Source: Methylumidiphilus sp963753955
Lineage (GTDB): Bacteria; Pseudomonadota; Gammaproteobacteria; Methylococcales; Methylococcaceae
Assembly: GCA_963753955.1 (NCBI GenBank)
Contig: CAVWEM010000006.1
Location: 62,001 to 126,000, forward strand
Direction: 5' to 3'
Length of the DNA stretch: 64,000 nt
Shown here: piece after piece, positions 9,501-17,312 of the stretch
Layout of the letters: each line of letters opens with the position of its first letter
How positions within the stretch are numbered: the stretch's first letter is position 1
Program-made: the position numbers and the translations under genes
Notes under the pieces: model-generated
What the model was told of the DNA's origin: nothing
The model's database searches: none
Seen by the model: only the letters and a program-made list of their open reading frames with translations

Positions 9501-12004
9501 ATTTACGATCTCCGCAAAGAGCAAGTCTATCAGGAATTCCGACAGTGGGGTATCGGAACAAAACCCCCGCCCTCACCCCCAGCCTGCCCAGTCTATCAGG
9601 AATTCCGACAGTGGGGTATCGGAACGCAAAGGTGCTGGTGTCCAAGGCTTCGCGGAGTCTATCAGGAATTCCGACAGTGGGGTATCGGAACAGTGTCTCC
9701 CTTATCCCCTTTTTCGCCCTTAGTCTATCAGGAATTCCGACAGTGGGGTATCGGAACACAGTGAAAGCGCGGGACTCCAGGAACTGCAGTCTATCAGGAA
9801 TTCCGACAGTGGGGTATCGGAACTCTTTCGATAGCAGTCCTTGATCCAAACCAAGTCTATCAGGAATTCCGACAGTGGGGTATCGGAACGGTCGTAAAGC
9901 TTGGGTGAATAGGGAACCAAGTCTATCAGGAATTCCGACAGTGGGGTATCGGAACGCCGTTGTGCGACGACAGCAGCCGAACCTGAGTCTATCAGGAATT
10001 CCGACAGTGGGGTATCGGAACGATGGCCCGATTGGGCGCTCGGCGGTTTATAGTCTATCAGGAATTCCGACAGTGGGGTATCGGAACTCCGTTGAGCGGG
10101 CGGGCGGAGTACTGCATAGTCTATCAGGAATTCCGACAGTGGGGTATCGGAACAATGGGCCGCTTAGATTGTGCGGCTGGCTTAGTCTATCAGGAATTCC
10201 GACAGTGGGGTATCGGAACAGGGGCTTCAGGGTGCCGTGAATCAAATCCAGTCTATCAGGAATTCCGACAGTGGGGTATCGGAACATGAATTGCATGATG
10301 CCCAAAGCGCCTTTTAGTCTATCAGGAATTCCGACAGTGGGGTATCGGAACACTGATCCGTCGTGATCAGCGTCAACCCCTAGTCTATCAGGAATTCCGA
10401 CAGTGGGGTATCGGAACCATTTCCGGGGTGTATTCGTCCTCCTTCAGAGTCTATCAGGAATTCCGACAGTGGGGTATCGGAACAAACGAGACTTCATCAC
10501 CACCTCCCTCAAGAGTCTATCAGGAATTCCGACAGTGGGGTATCGGAACGGTTTCCGCGTCGATCCGCGCCGCCCGGATAGTCTATCAGGAATTCCGACA
10601 GTGGGGTATCGGAACCTGGCATCAAGTACACCATCACCGGGGCCAAGTCTATCAGGAATTCCGACAGTGGGGTATCGGAACCTGGCATCAAGTACACCAT
10701 CACCGGGGCCAAGTCTATCAGGAATTCCGACAGTGGGGTATCGGAACGAACCCCTGACCGCCGCCCAGTCGGCTTGGAAAGTCTATCAGGAATTCCGACA
10801 GTGGGGTATCGGAACAATATGCCCAACGGCACTATGCTGTTTTGGAGTCTATCAGGAATTCCGACAGTGGGGTATCGGAACAATGCAGGGAGCGACCACA
10901 CAGCTTGCTACAGTCTATCAGGAATTCCGACAGTGGGGTATCGGAACACGTTTGGCTTCCGCGGTTTCGGCAGGCAGAGTCTATCAGGAATTCCGACAGT
11001 GGGGTATCGGAACCCTAAAGCGCCGCTTGCGGTGCCGGTGGCTAGTCTATCAGGAATTCCGACAGTGGGGTATCGGAACACAAATGTTCCTCGTACGCAT
11101 CCAGCCAATAGTCTATCAGGAATTCCGACAGTGGGGTATCGGAACTGTCTTTCGATAAAGACAAGCTATGCCGGGAGTCTATCAGGAATTCCGACAGTGG
11201 GGTATCGGAACGCAAATACCATCGCTACGTGCTGGTGGAGGAGTCTATCAGGAATTCCGACAGTGGGGTATCGGAACGGATCTCCGTTCGCCCCGTCAAG
11301 GATGGATAGTCTATCAGGAATTCCGACAGTGGGGTATCGGAACACAGGCTCATATCTTTCCGAGATCCTTAGTAGTCTATCAGGAATTCCGACAGTGGGG
11401 TATCGGAACATGTTGGCATCGGCACACATTACCTGGGTCAGTCTATCAGGAATTCCGACAGTGGGGTATCGGAACGGCATCGCATCGTTTTCGCGGGCTC
11501 CCCCAAGTCTATCAGGAATTCCGACAGTGGGGTATCGGAACCCGCGCCGCTTCGGGACGTTAGTCCTTTCCAGTCTATCAGGAATTCCGACAGTGGGGTA
11601 TCGGAACCTTTGCCTGGCCTGGTCAAAGCCACGATGCAGTCTATCAGGAATTCCGACAGTGGGGTATCGGAACGCCCAGACGGATCGTCAACTGGTCAAC
11701 GGTAGTCTATCAGGAATTCCGACGGTGGGGTATCGGAACTCGGCCAGGTCGGACGCATTATCCAAGATGAGTCTATCAGGAATTCCGACGGTGGGGTATC
11801 GGAACTTGGAGCGAAGGCGGATCCCGTGCATCTGAAGTCTATCAGGAATTCCGACGGTGGGGTATCGGAACATCCAACATGACTTGGCGCAATTGGCCGA
11901 AGAGTCTATCAGGAATTCCGACGGGGGGATATCGGAACGCTTTCGCGACAGTAACGCCTTTTATGGTAAGTCTATCAAGAATTCCGACGGTGGGGTATCG
12001 GAAC
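6552..12004 (-). CRISPR. Type II-C CRISPR array, 83 repeats and 82 spacers
   Basis: A 36-bp repeat recurs every 66 bp. On the plus strand it begins AGTCTATCAGGAATTCC and ends GACAGTGGGGTATCGGAAC. I walked every copy: spacers are 30 bp except three of 31 (after the repeats at 7674, 8995 and 11836) and one of 32 (10748-10779). Repeats are identical until 11704, where the last five (11704, 11770, 11836, 11903, 11969) carry substitutions such as GACGG for GACAG. The tracrRNA anti-repeat, the terminator beside cas2 and the degenerate right end all indicate transcription from right to left, with the crRNA repeat starting GTTCCGATACCCC. Open frames across the array (SLSGIPTVGYRN repeats) are artefacts. 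Confidence 0.99.
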
Positions 12005-12075
12005 AGGGCTTCCAGTATGCCCGACTCCTTCAGTGTGCGGATGAATTTGTGCGTGTCGAAGGTGATCATCGACAT
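12005..12075 (-). pseudogene. 5' fragment of a DUF1640-type gene fused to the array
   Basis: From ATG at 12075 the minus strand encodes MSMITFDTHKFIRTLKESGILEA and then runs directly into the last CRISPR repeat. MxxITFDTHKFIxTLKxxG is the typical start of DUF1640 proteins, small proteins with a C-terminal coiled coil and membrane helix. An AGGAG site lies 6 nt upstream. Everything after about residue 23 is missing, so the gene is a relic. Its transcription direction is the same as that of the crRNA precursor. Confidence 0.65.
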
Positions 12076-12094
12076 GGTTTTCTCCTGTGTTAGT

Positions 12095-12107
12095 TTCTGA
12101 GATTGTA
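12095..12107 (-). promoter_or_regulatory. Possible -10 element upstream of the DUF1640 relic and array
   Basis: TACAAT on the minus strand (12107-12102) lies about 27 nt upstream of the relic ATG. The best -35 candidate, TTGGAA, is only 14 bp away, which is short. If active, transcripts starting near 12095 would enter the array in the crRNA direction. Confidence 0.3.
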
Positions 12108-12159
12108 ACCGACAGAATCCGTTCCAACATCTTCCAGTTCGAGCCGCCCCGGATGCTCT

Positions 12160-12345
12160 GTTGGTGGCGACCAGTCCGGCCCGCTTGGCCTTGCCTGCCA
12201 CGATCTGCGCACGTGTTTTTTCAAACCAGTAAGTGACCAGATCGGCCCCGCCCGGCAAGCGGCCTTGGTAACAGGCCCGCATAGTTGAAAATGCTGGCTT
12301 CTGGCTCCATTTGCGTAAAAACCGCCGATGCCCCAAACAGGCCAC
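12160..12345 (-). pseudogene. Relic of a DNA methyltransferase gene
   Basis: The minus-strand segment encodes GRLPGGADLVTYWFEKTRAQ followed by IVAGKAKRAGLVATN, which closely resembles an internal block of large class I DNA methyltransferases of the MmeI/YeeA type, where the equivalent text is GGADLVxYWFEKARxxI...RAGLVATNSIRGG. About 35 residues match. The sequence before and after does not continue the family, and there is no catalytic NPPY in the fragment. It is a decayed piece of a restriction or phage-defence gene. Confidence 0.5.
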
Positions 12346-12483
12346 GGGATCTCCTAAACATACGTCAGAATCTTAAAAGCGTATGGCGGGAACGTCCGAT
12401 GGTCTGCCTCAGCCTCCCCCTTGGCAGCATAAGTGGAAATTGCCATCCATGCCCTATTTCACTCAATCAAGAGGAAAGCCAAC

Positions 12484-13104
12484 ATGCCCAAATCTAATTA
12501 TATCCCTGCCACAGACCATGATTTCTTGGTCTGGTTCGATCATCTCATCAGCCAACTGGTGCTTGATCTGGCCGGCCATGGCTTGACGGAAGATGAATTG
12601 GCCTTGCTTAAAGCCGCAAATGTTGACTTTAATGCCAAGATTGCCCATGCCAGCGATGCGGCTGCCGCCGCCAAGCAAGCCACCACCGACAAAAACGACA
12701 GCCGCCGCCATGCCGAAGCCACGATCCGGGCGGCAGTGCGGCGGATCAAGGCGCGTTTGGGCTATACTGAGGGACAGGGTGTCCATCTCGGCATCATAGG
12801 CCCGGAAGACACCTTTGATCTATCCACCGCCAAGCCTGACCTGTCCGGCATCGACCAGACCGGGGGATTGGTCGTGTTGAGCTTCACCAAATATAATAGC
12901 GAAGGCGTCAATATTTACTGCCAGCGCGAGGGAGATGCCGATTGGGTCTTGCTAGGCCGCGCCACAGTCTCGCCCTATGTGGATAATCGCCCCCTGCTCC
13001 ATGCTGGCAAGCCCGAACTGCGCCGCTATACCGCCATTTATATGCTGAAAGACAAGGAAATCGGGCAATACAGTGACGATCTGGTGATCGCTTGCGCACC
13101 TTAG
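12484..13104 (+). CDS. Uncharacterised protein, 206 aa
   Basis: I do not recognise a function. The ATG at 12484 is preceded by AGGAAAG and gives MPKSNYIPATDHDFLVWFDH; an ATG at 12433 in the same frame lacks such a site. The N-terminal half is predicted helical with an Ala-rich heptad-like stretch (IAHASDAAAAAKQATTDKND, about residues 59-78), then a conserved-looking block RRIKARLGYTEGQGVHLGII. The C-terminal half is strand-rich (GGLVVLSFTKYNSEGVNIYC...ELRRYTAIYMLKDKEIGQYS), reminiscent of a small beta domain. There is no signal peptide. A second, broken member of the same family lies at 28738-29144. The gene stands alone between the CRISPR flank and glcE. Confidence 0.75.
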   Translation: MPKSNYIPATDHDFLVWFDHLISQLVLDLAGHGLTEDELALLKAANVDFNAKIAHASDAAAAAKQATTDKNDSRRHAEATIRAAVRRIKARLGYTEGQGVHLGIIGPEDTFDLSTAKPDLSGIDQTGGLVVLSFTKYNSEGVNIYCQREGDADWVLLGRATVSPYVDNRPLLHAGKPELRRYTAIYMLKDKEIGQYSDDLVIACAP

Positions 13105-13204
13105 GGCTTAGTCACCTATCACTTTCCACACAATCTTACGGGACTTGACCCTTGGGTCAAATCCTCCTTATCCTGTGCCTTTGCCACCTCTTGCAGGCAT
13201 TGAT

Positions 13205-14269
13205 GTGCAAATCCAGGATTTAAGCGAATCCCTGCGCGGGCGGGTGCTGGAAGCCTTGGCCCAAGGCTTGCCCTTGAATGTCAAAGGCGGCGGCAGCAAG
13301 TCTTTTTATGGCTGTGCGGCGGTCGGCGAGGTGCTGGATGTTTCCGGCCATCGCGGTATCGTCGAATATGAGCCGACCGAACTGGTGGTCACCGCCCGTG
13401 CGGGCACACCGTTGGCGATTGTCGAAGCCGCGTTGGCGGAAAAAGGCCAGATGCTGGCCTTCGAACCGCCGCATTTCGGCCCAGCGGCGACTTTGGGCGG
13501 GATGGTCGCCTGCGGCCTGTCCGGGCCGAGACGGCCTTATGCCGGGGCGGTGCGTGATAGCGTGTTGGGGGTCAAGCTGCTCAATGGCCAGGGAGAAATC
13601 CTGTCCTTTGGCGGACAAATGCTCAAAAATGTCGCCGGTTTCGATGTATCCCGGCTGATGGCCGGGGCGCTGGGAACCCTAGGCGTGTTGCTGGAAGTTT
13701 CGCTGAAGACCTTGCCCCGGCCCGAGGCGGAGGAAACGTTGGCTTTCGAGATGGCGGCGGAAGAGGCTCTGGCCACGATGAATCGCCGGGCCGGACAAGC
13801 TTGGCCGCTTTCAGCAAGCTGCCATGACGGCGGGCGGCTTTATCTGCGGCTATCCGGGGCAGCGGCGGCAATCCGCGCCAGCCGGGAAAAGCTGGGCGGG
13901 GAAATCGTAGGCCCAGGCAAGGAATTCTGGACGGATTTAAGGGAACAGCGCCTGGTTTTTTTCGACAGCCAACAGCCGCTGTGGCGCCTATCCCTCGCCC
14001 CGGCCTCCCCGCAAGCACCGCTGCCGGGCGCTTGCCTCATAGACTGGGGCGGCGCTCTGCGCTGGCTGAAGACCGACGCCCCTGCCGAAGCCATGTTCGC
14101 CGCCGCCCGGCAAGCCGGTGGCCATGCCACCCTGTTCCGCTCCGACCGCAAAACCGGCCCGGTTTTCCAGCCTTTGCCGCAACAGCTGAAGGCTTTGCAC
14201 ATTGGGCTGAAAAAAGCCTTCGACCCAACAGGCATCCTCAACCCTGGCCGACTGCACAAGGAATGGTAA
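13205..14269 (+). CDS. glcE: Glycolate oxidase FAD-binding subunit GlcE
   Basis: Subunit of the membrane-associated glycolate dehydrogenase GlcDEF that oxidises glycolate to glyoxylate. The FAD-binding PCMH fold is clear: LNVKGGGSKSFYG, RGIVEYEPTELVVTARAGTP, GGMVACGLSGPRRPYAG and the block LGVKLLNGQGEILSFGGQML-KNVAGFDVSRLMAGALGTLG, all matching E. coli GlcE in order. The length of about 355 aa is normal. The start is uncertain: the GTG at 13205 gives the family-like N terminus; in-frame TTG at 13145 and GTG at 13175 are alternatives with no better ribosome-binding site. The stop is 3 nt before glcF. The catalytic subunit gene glcD is not in the window. Confidence 0.92.
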   Translation: MQIQDLSESLRGRVLEALAQGLPLNVKGGGSKSFYGCAAVGEVLDVSGHRGIVEYEPTELVVTARAGTPLAIVEAALAEKGQMLAFEPPHFGPAATLGGMVACGLSGPRRPYAGAVRDSVLGVKLLNGQGEILSFGGQMLKNVAGFDVSRLMAGALGTLGVLLEVSLKTLPRPEAEETLAFEMAAEEALATMNRRAGQAWPLSASCHDGGRLYLRLSGAAAAIRASREKLGGEIVGPGKEFWTDLREQRLVFFDSQQPLWRLSLAPASPQAPLPGACLIDWGGALRWLKTDAPAEAMFAAARQAGGHATLFRSDRKTGPVFQPLPQQLKALHIGLKKAFDPTGILNPGRLHKEW

Positions 14270-14272
14270 ACG

Positions 14273-15562
14273 ATGCAAACCCGTCTGGCTGATTTTATCC
14301 GCGACACTGCCGAGGGGAAGGAGGCGGAGGCGATCTTGCGCAGTTGTGTGCATTGCGGCTTCTGCACCGCCACCTGCCCGACTTATCAGATATTGAACGA
14401 CGAACGCGACGGGCCACGCGGGCGCATTTACATAATGAAACAGGTTCTGGAGGGCGAGGCGGCAACGGCACAAACCCAGTTACATCTGGATCGCTGCCTC
14501 TCTTGCCGTTCCTGCGAGACCACCTGCCCTTCCGGTGTGCGTTATGGACGCTTGCTAGACATCGGACGCGGCATTGTCGAAGCACAAGTGCGCAGGCCCT
14601 GGCCGGATCGCTTGCAACGTGCAGTGTTGCGGGCGATCCTACCTTATCCTGGACGATTCGCGCCCTTGCTGAAGCTGGCAGTCTCGCTCCGTCCCCTGCT
14701 CCCCGCCAGCCTGCACAAACAGATCCCGCAGCCTACCTCGGCCCGGCCCTGGCCGGAACCCCGCCACGCCCGCAAGATGCTGGTGCTGGAAGGTTGTGTC
14801 CAACCGAGCCTGGCCCCATCGATCAATGCCGCCGCCGCGCGGGTGTTAGATCGTCTAGGCATCAGCCTGCTCCGCGCCGCCGAGGCCGGTTGCTGCGGAG
14901 CGGTCAGCCATCATCTTTCCGCCCGCGAAGAAGGTTTAGGTTTCATGCGCCGCAACATCGACGCCTGGACGCCTTACCTGGAGCGCGGTGTCGAGGCCAT
15001 CGTCATGACCGCCAGCGGCTGCGGCTCGATGGTGAAGGAATATGCCGAGGCATTGCGACACGATCCGGCCTATGCCGAAAAGGCCGCGAGAATCTCGGCG
15101 AAGACGCTGGATTTGGCCGAGGTCTTGGAGCGGGAGGATTTGAGTCCGTTACGGCCGGACACCACGCGGCGCGTCGCCTTCCAGTCGCCCTGCAGCTTGC
15201 AGCACGGGCAAAAGCTTGATGGCATGGTGGAAGGATTATTGGCTGGGCTGGGTTTTGCGCTAGAACCCATCGCCGACCCGCATCTCTGCTGCGGATCGGC
15301 GGGAACCTATGCGCTGCTGCAACCCGAACTTGCCCGGCGGCTTTTACGCGACAAATTGGAGGCCCTGCAAGCCTGCCAACCCGACTGTGTCGCCACCGCC
15401 AACATCGGCTGCCTCACCCATCTTCAGGTCGGCAGTGCCGTGCCGGTGTTGCATTGGGTGGAACTGCTGGACGATGAAATTCCGCCTGACCAATCCGTCC
15501 ATGCTTCAGGGCACCTTGCCACCCGCATTTCGATAAGCACAGTAAGAATGGATTTATGTTAA
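14273..15562 (+). CDS. glcF: Glycolate oxidase iron-sulfur subunit GlcF
   Basis: Electron-transfer subunit of glycolate dehydrogenase. Two 4Fe-4S ferredoxin motifs are present near the N terminus: CVHCGFCTATCP and CLSCRSCETTCP. Two cysteine-rich CCG domains follow, with AAEAGCCGAVSHH and DPHLCCGSAGTYALLQPELA. The length of 429 aa is slightly above the usual 405-410 because of a C-terminal tail after the expected end near VLHWVELLDDEI. It starts 3 nt after glcE, so the two are co-translated. With GlcE it would feed electrons from glycolate into the quinone pool. Confidence 0.94.
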   Translation: MQTRLADFIRDTAEGKEAEAILRSCVHCGFCTATCPTYQILNDERDGPRGRIYIMKQVLEGEAATAQTQLHLDRCLSCRSCETTCPSGVRYGRLLDIGRGIVEAQVRRPWPDRLQRAVLRAILPYPGRFAPLLKLAVSLRPLLPASLHKQIPQPTSARPWPEPRHARKMLVLEGCVQPSLAPSINAAAARVLDRLGISLLRAAEAGCCGAVSHHLSAREEGLGFMRRNIDAWTPYLERGVEAIVMTASGCGSMVKEYAEALRHDPAYAEKAARISAKTLDLAEVLEREDLSPLRPDTTRRVAFQSPCSLQHGQKLDGMVEGLLAGLGFALEPIADPHLCCGSAGTYALLQPELARRLLRDKLEALQACQPDCVATANIGCLTHLQVGSAVPVLHWVELLDDEIPPDQSVHASGHLATRISISTVRMDLC

Positions 15563-15628
15563 CCAGCCGGTTTATGTTCGTGGTAAGTTTGTCAAACCAT
15601 GAGCGTAACCGGTCTTTATTGGTTCCCT

Positions 15629-16645
15629 TTATTTTGGAGGTTCCGTGGGTTTTGGTTTTGGCTTGATTACCATAATGACCGATTCGATGCTCTTGTCAAA
15701 CACTCCAAACGCCATATTTGTGCTATACCCCATCAAAAATGCCACGAAAACCAAGCTAAGTTTCAACGTTTGCAATTCTTCCAAACTAGGGGCAAATATT
15801 ACGCCACTAAGTTCGCCTACTAACCCCCCTAGCACAAGTCGAAGGAGGAGTTGTCCAGGCCAAGCCTGTTTGAAGCTTTTATTTTCCAGATTATTCAGCG
15901 TTTGCCTTACCAAAGAAGCAGCCGATCCAAGGAAACCAAGAATAAAGGGCAGGAAGAGCGTAGTTAAAACCTGCAACCATAGCTCCGCTTTCCACTTCAT
16001 GCAGCCCAATGTATTGGTGACACTATCACACACATGTATATCTAGGGCAATTCCCGGAGTCAGTAACATCATTTTCACAATACCATCTATTGCATCTTTC
16101 TCAACCCTTATTGATGCAGGAAATTCAATGGGAGCAGGGTTTGTTGCACGAAAATCATCCTCCCTTTGGTGGTTTAATGTGTATTTCGTTTGCATTTCAC
16201 CAAGTTTTTTCACCGCCTCCCCAACGAGAATTGCATCACCTTGAACGAAGAGATAGACGATCAATAAAAAAATAGTTAAAGACAGCGTCTGCTTAATTTG
16301 TCTCTTGCATCCTTTACTAATTGAGTAAAATCCATTTTGTACTTCCCTATGCCTGTGTTCATCATCGGGTTCCTGTATTTCCAAACCGCTAACATAAATT
16401 TGATTGGCAATTTTTATGCTTTCAGCGGTTGCCGGAAACGCCGATTTTGACAGATTATTATAAGCAGACCATAAATGAATTTCGTCCAACTCGCCCAACT
16501 CATTCTCTGTTTTCCTTAATAATGGGATTGTCATTTGTAAAAACTCATCTTTGACATCAATATCAGAACGCTGTACCGCGTATTCAAGCAAAACACTGAC
16601 AGCTTCTTGTATTTCGCCAAGCTGGCTATTATGATTTATCGGCAT
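15629..16645 (-). CDS. Uncharacterised membrane protein, 338 aa
   Basis: No family recognised. The N-terminal third (residues 1-115) is soluble and helical, with acidic segments. A membrane helix is predicted near 119-135 (LSLTIFLLIVYLFVQGDAIL). A hydrophilic central region follows, then a cluster of hydrophobic segments at about 218-240 (LQVLTTLFLPFILGFLGSAA), 265-285 and 295-312. The end is KPKPKPTEPPK. Base composition is visibly more AT-rich than the neighbouring glc genes, which hints at a separate origin. It is convergent with glcF and stands alone. Confidence 0.7.
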   Translation of the reverse strand: MPINHNSQLGEIQEAVSVLLEYAVQRSDIDVKDEFLQMTIPLLRKTENELGELDEIHLWSAYNNLSKSAFPATAESIKIANQIYVSGLEIQEPDDEHRHREVQNGFYSISKGCKRQIKQTLSLTIFLLIVYLFVQGDAILVGEAVKKLGEMQTKYTLNHQREDDFRATNPAPIEFPASIRVEKDAIDGIVKMMLLTPGIALDIHVCDSVTNTLGCMKWKAELWLQVLTTLFLPFILGFLGSAASLVRQTLNNLENKSFKQAWPGQLLLRLVLGGLVGELSGVIFAPSLEELQTLKLSLVFVAFLMGYSTNMAFGVFDKSIESVIMVIKPKPKPTEPPK

Positions 16646-16715
16646 TGTTATTATCCTGTCAAGCTGATTGAATTAGCCCCACCCTGTTTGGGGCAGGGCT
16701 ATCATCTAGTTTAGA

Positions 16716-17213
16716 TCAAGGCAACTTCACCGGCCGGGTAAACACCAGATCCTGGTCTTTCACGATGGAGTGGCAAGCCACGCATTCCTGGGCAAAGTCC
16801 GGCTTGTCGGTGGGCTTCTGCTCCAAACCAATCCAGCGGCCCCAGCCCCAACCGCCGGTGGCGGCATACTTCACATCGTCCTTAATCATGAAATCGGCGC
16901 GGGTAAAGTCGCCGGGAATGGTGGCGGCGGGGAATTTATCGCTAGGCTTGTGCTTCCAGCCCAGCTTGGCCAGGATCGTCCCATTCGGCCAGGGATTGGT
17001 CTTGCCCGCCCGCGCCGCTTCGACGGCCACATCGTTGCCGAGGATGGCGCGCAGGGTCTGGTCGTCGGAACGCTGGGAGACGCCGATCAGGCGAAAATCC
17101 TTATAGCCTGCGGGAATGCTGATGCCGTTGGAACCGACGGCAATCTTGGCCTCTTCGGCATGGAGCAAGGATGCCGCCAGCAAGACAGCGAAGAAAAGAA
17201 GCATTTTTTTCAT
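16716..17213 (-). CDS. Cytochrome P460 family c-type haem protein
   Basis: Periplasmic mono-haem protein of the cytochrome P460/c'-beta family, about 165 aa. The start MKKMLLFFAVLLAASLLHAE is a Sec signal peptide; a longer frame from 17303 would place 30 non-signal residues before it. The mature part contains YKDFRLIGVSQRSDDQTLRA, then NPWPNGTILAKLGWKHK, typical of P460 proteins, and the haem attachment site CVACH near the C terminus. P460 enzymes oxidise hydroxylamine in ammonia- and methane-oxidising bacteria, whereas c'-beta members bind NO. Which subtype this is depends on the cross-linking lysine, which I cannot assign without alignment. Confidence 0.87.
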   Translation of the reverse strand: MKKMLLFFAVLLAASLLHAEEAKIAVGSNGISIPAGYKDFRLIGVSQRSDDQTLRAILGNDVAVEAARAGKTNPWPNGTILAKLGWKHKPSDKFPAATIPGDFTRADFMIKDDVKYAATGGWGWGRWIGLEQKPTDKPDFAQECVACHSIVKDQDLVFTRPVKLP

Positions 17214-17312
17214 GGGGATTACCTTGTGAAGAGGGTGTGGGAGAAGCTTTAAACTAACAAAACCCCGTGCCGGGGTAAAGCCATCCAGCGATAAAAAACC
17301 CAAAGAAACCCC

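Noticed and set aside
6456..11873. Many open frames with SLSGIPTVGYRN, VYQEFRQWGIGT or FRYPTVGIPDRL repeats
   Set aside because: They are the three-frame, two-strand translations of the CRISPR repeat; a 66-bp period is divisible by 3, so the frame stays open. They have no independent start signals.
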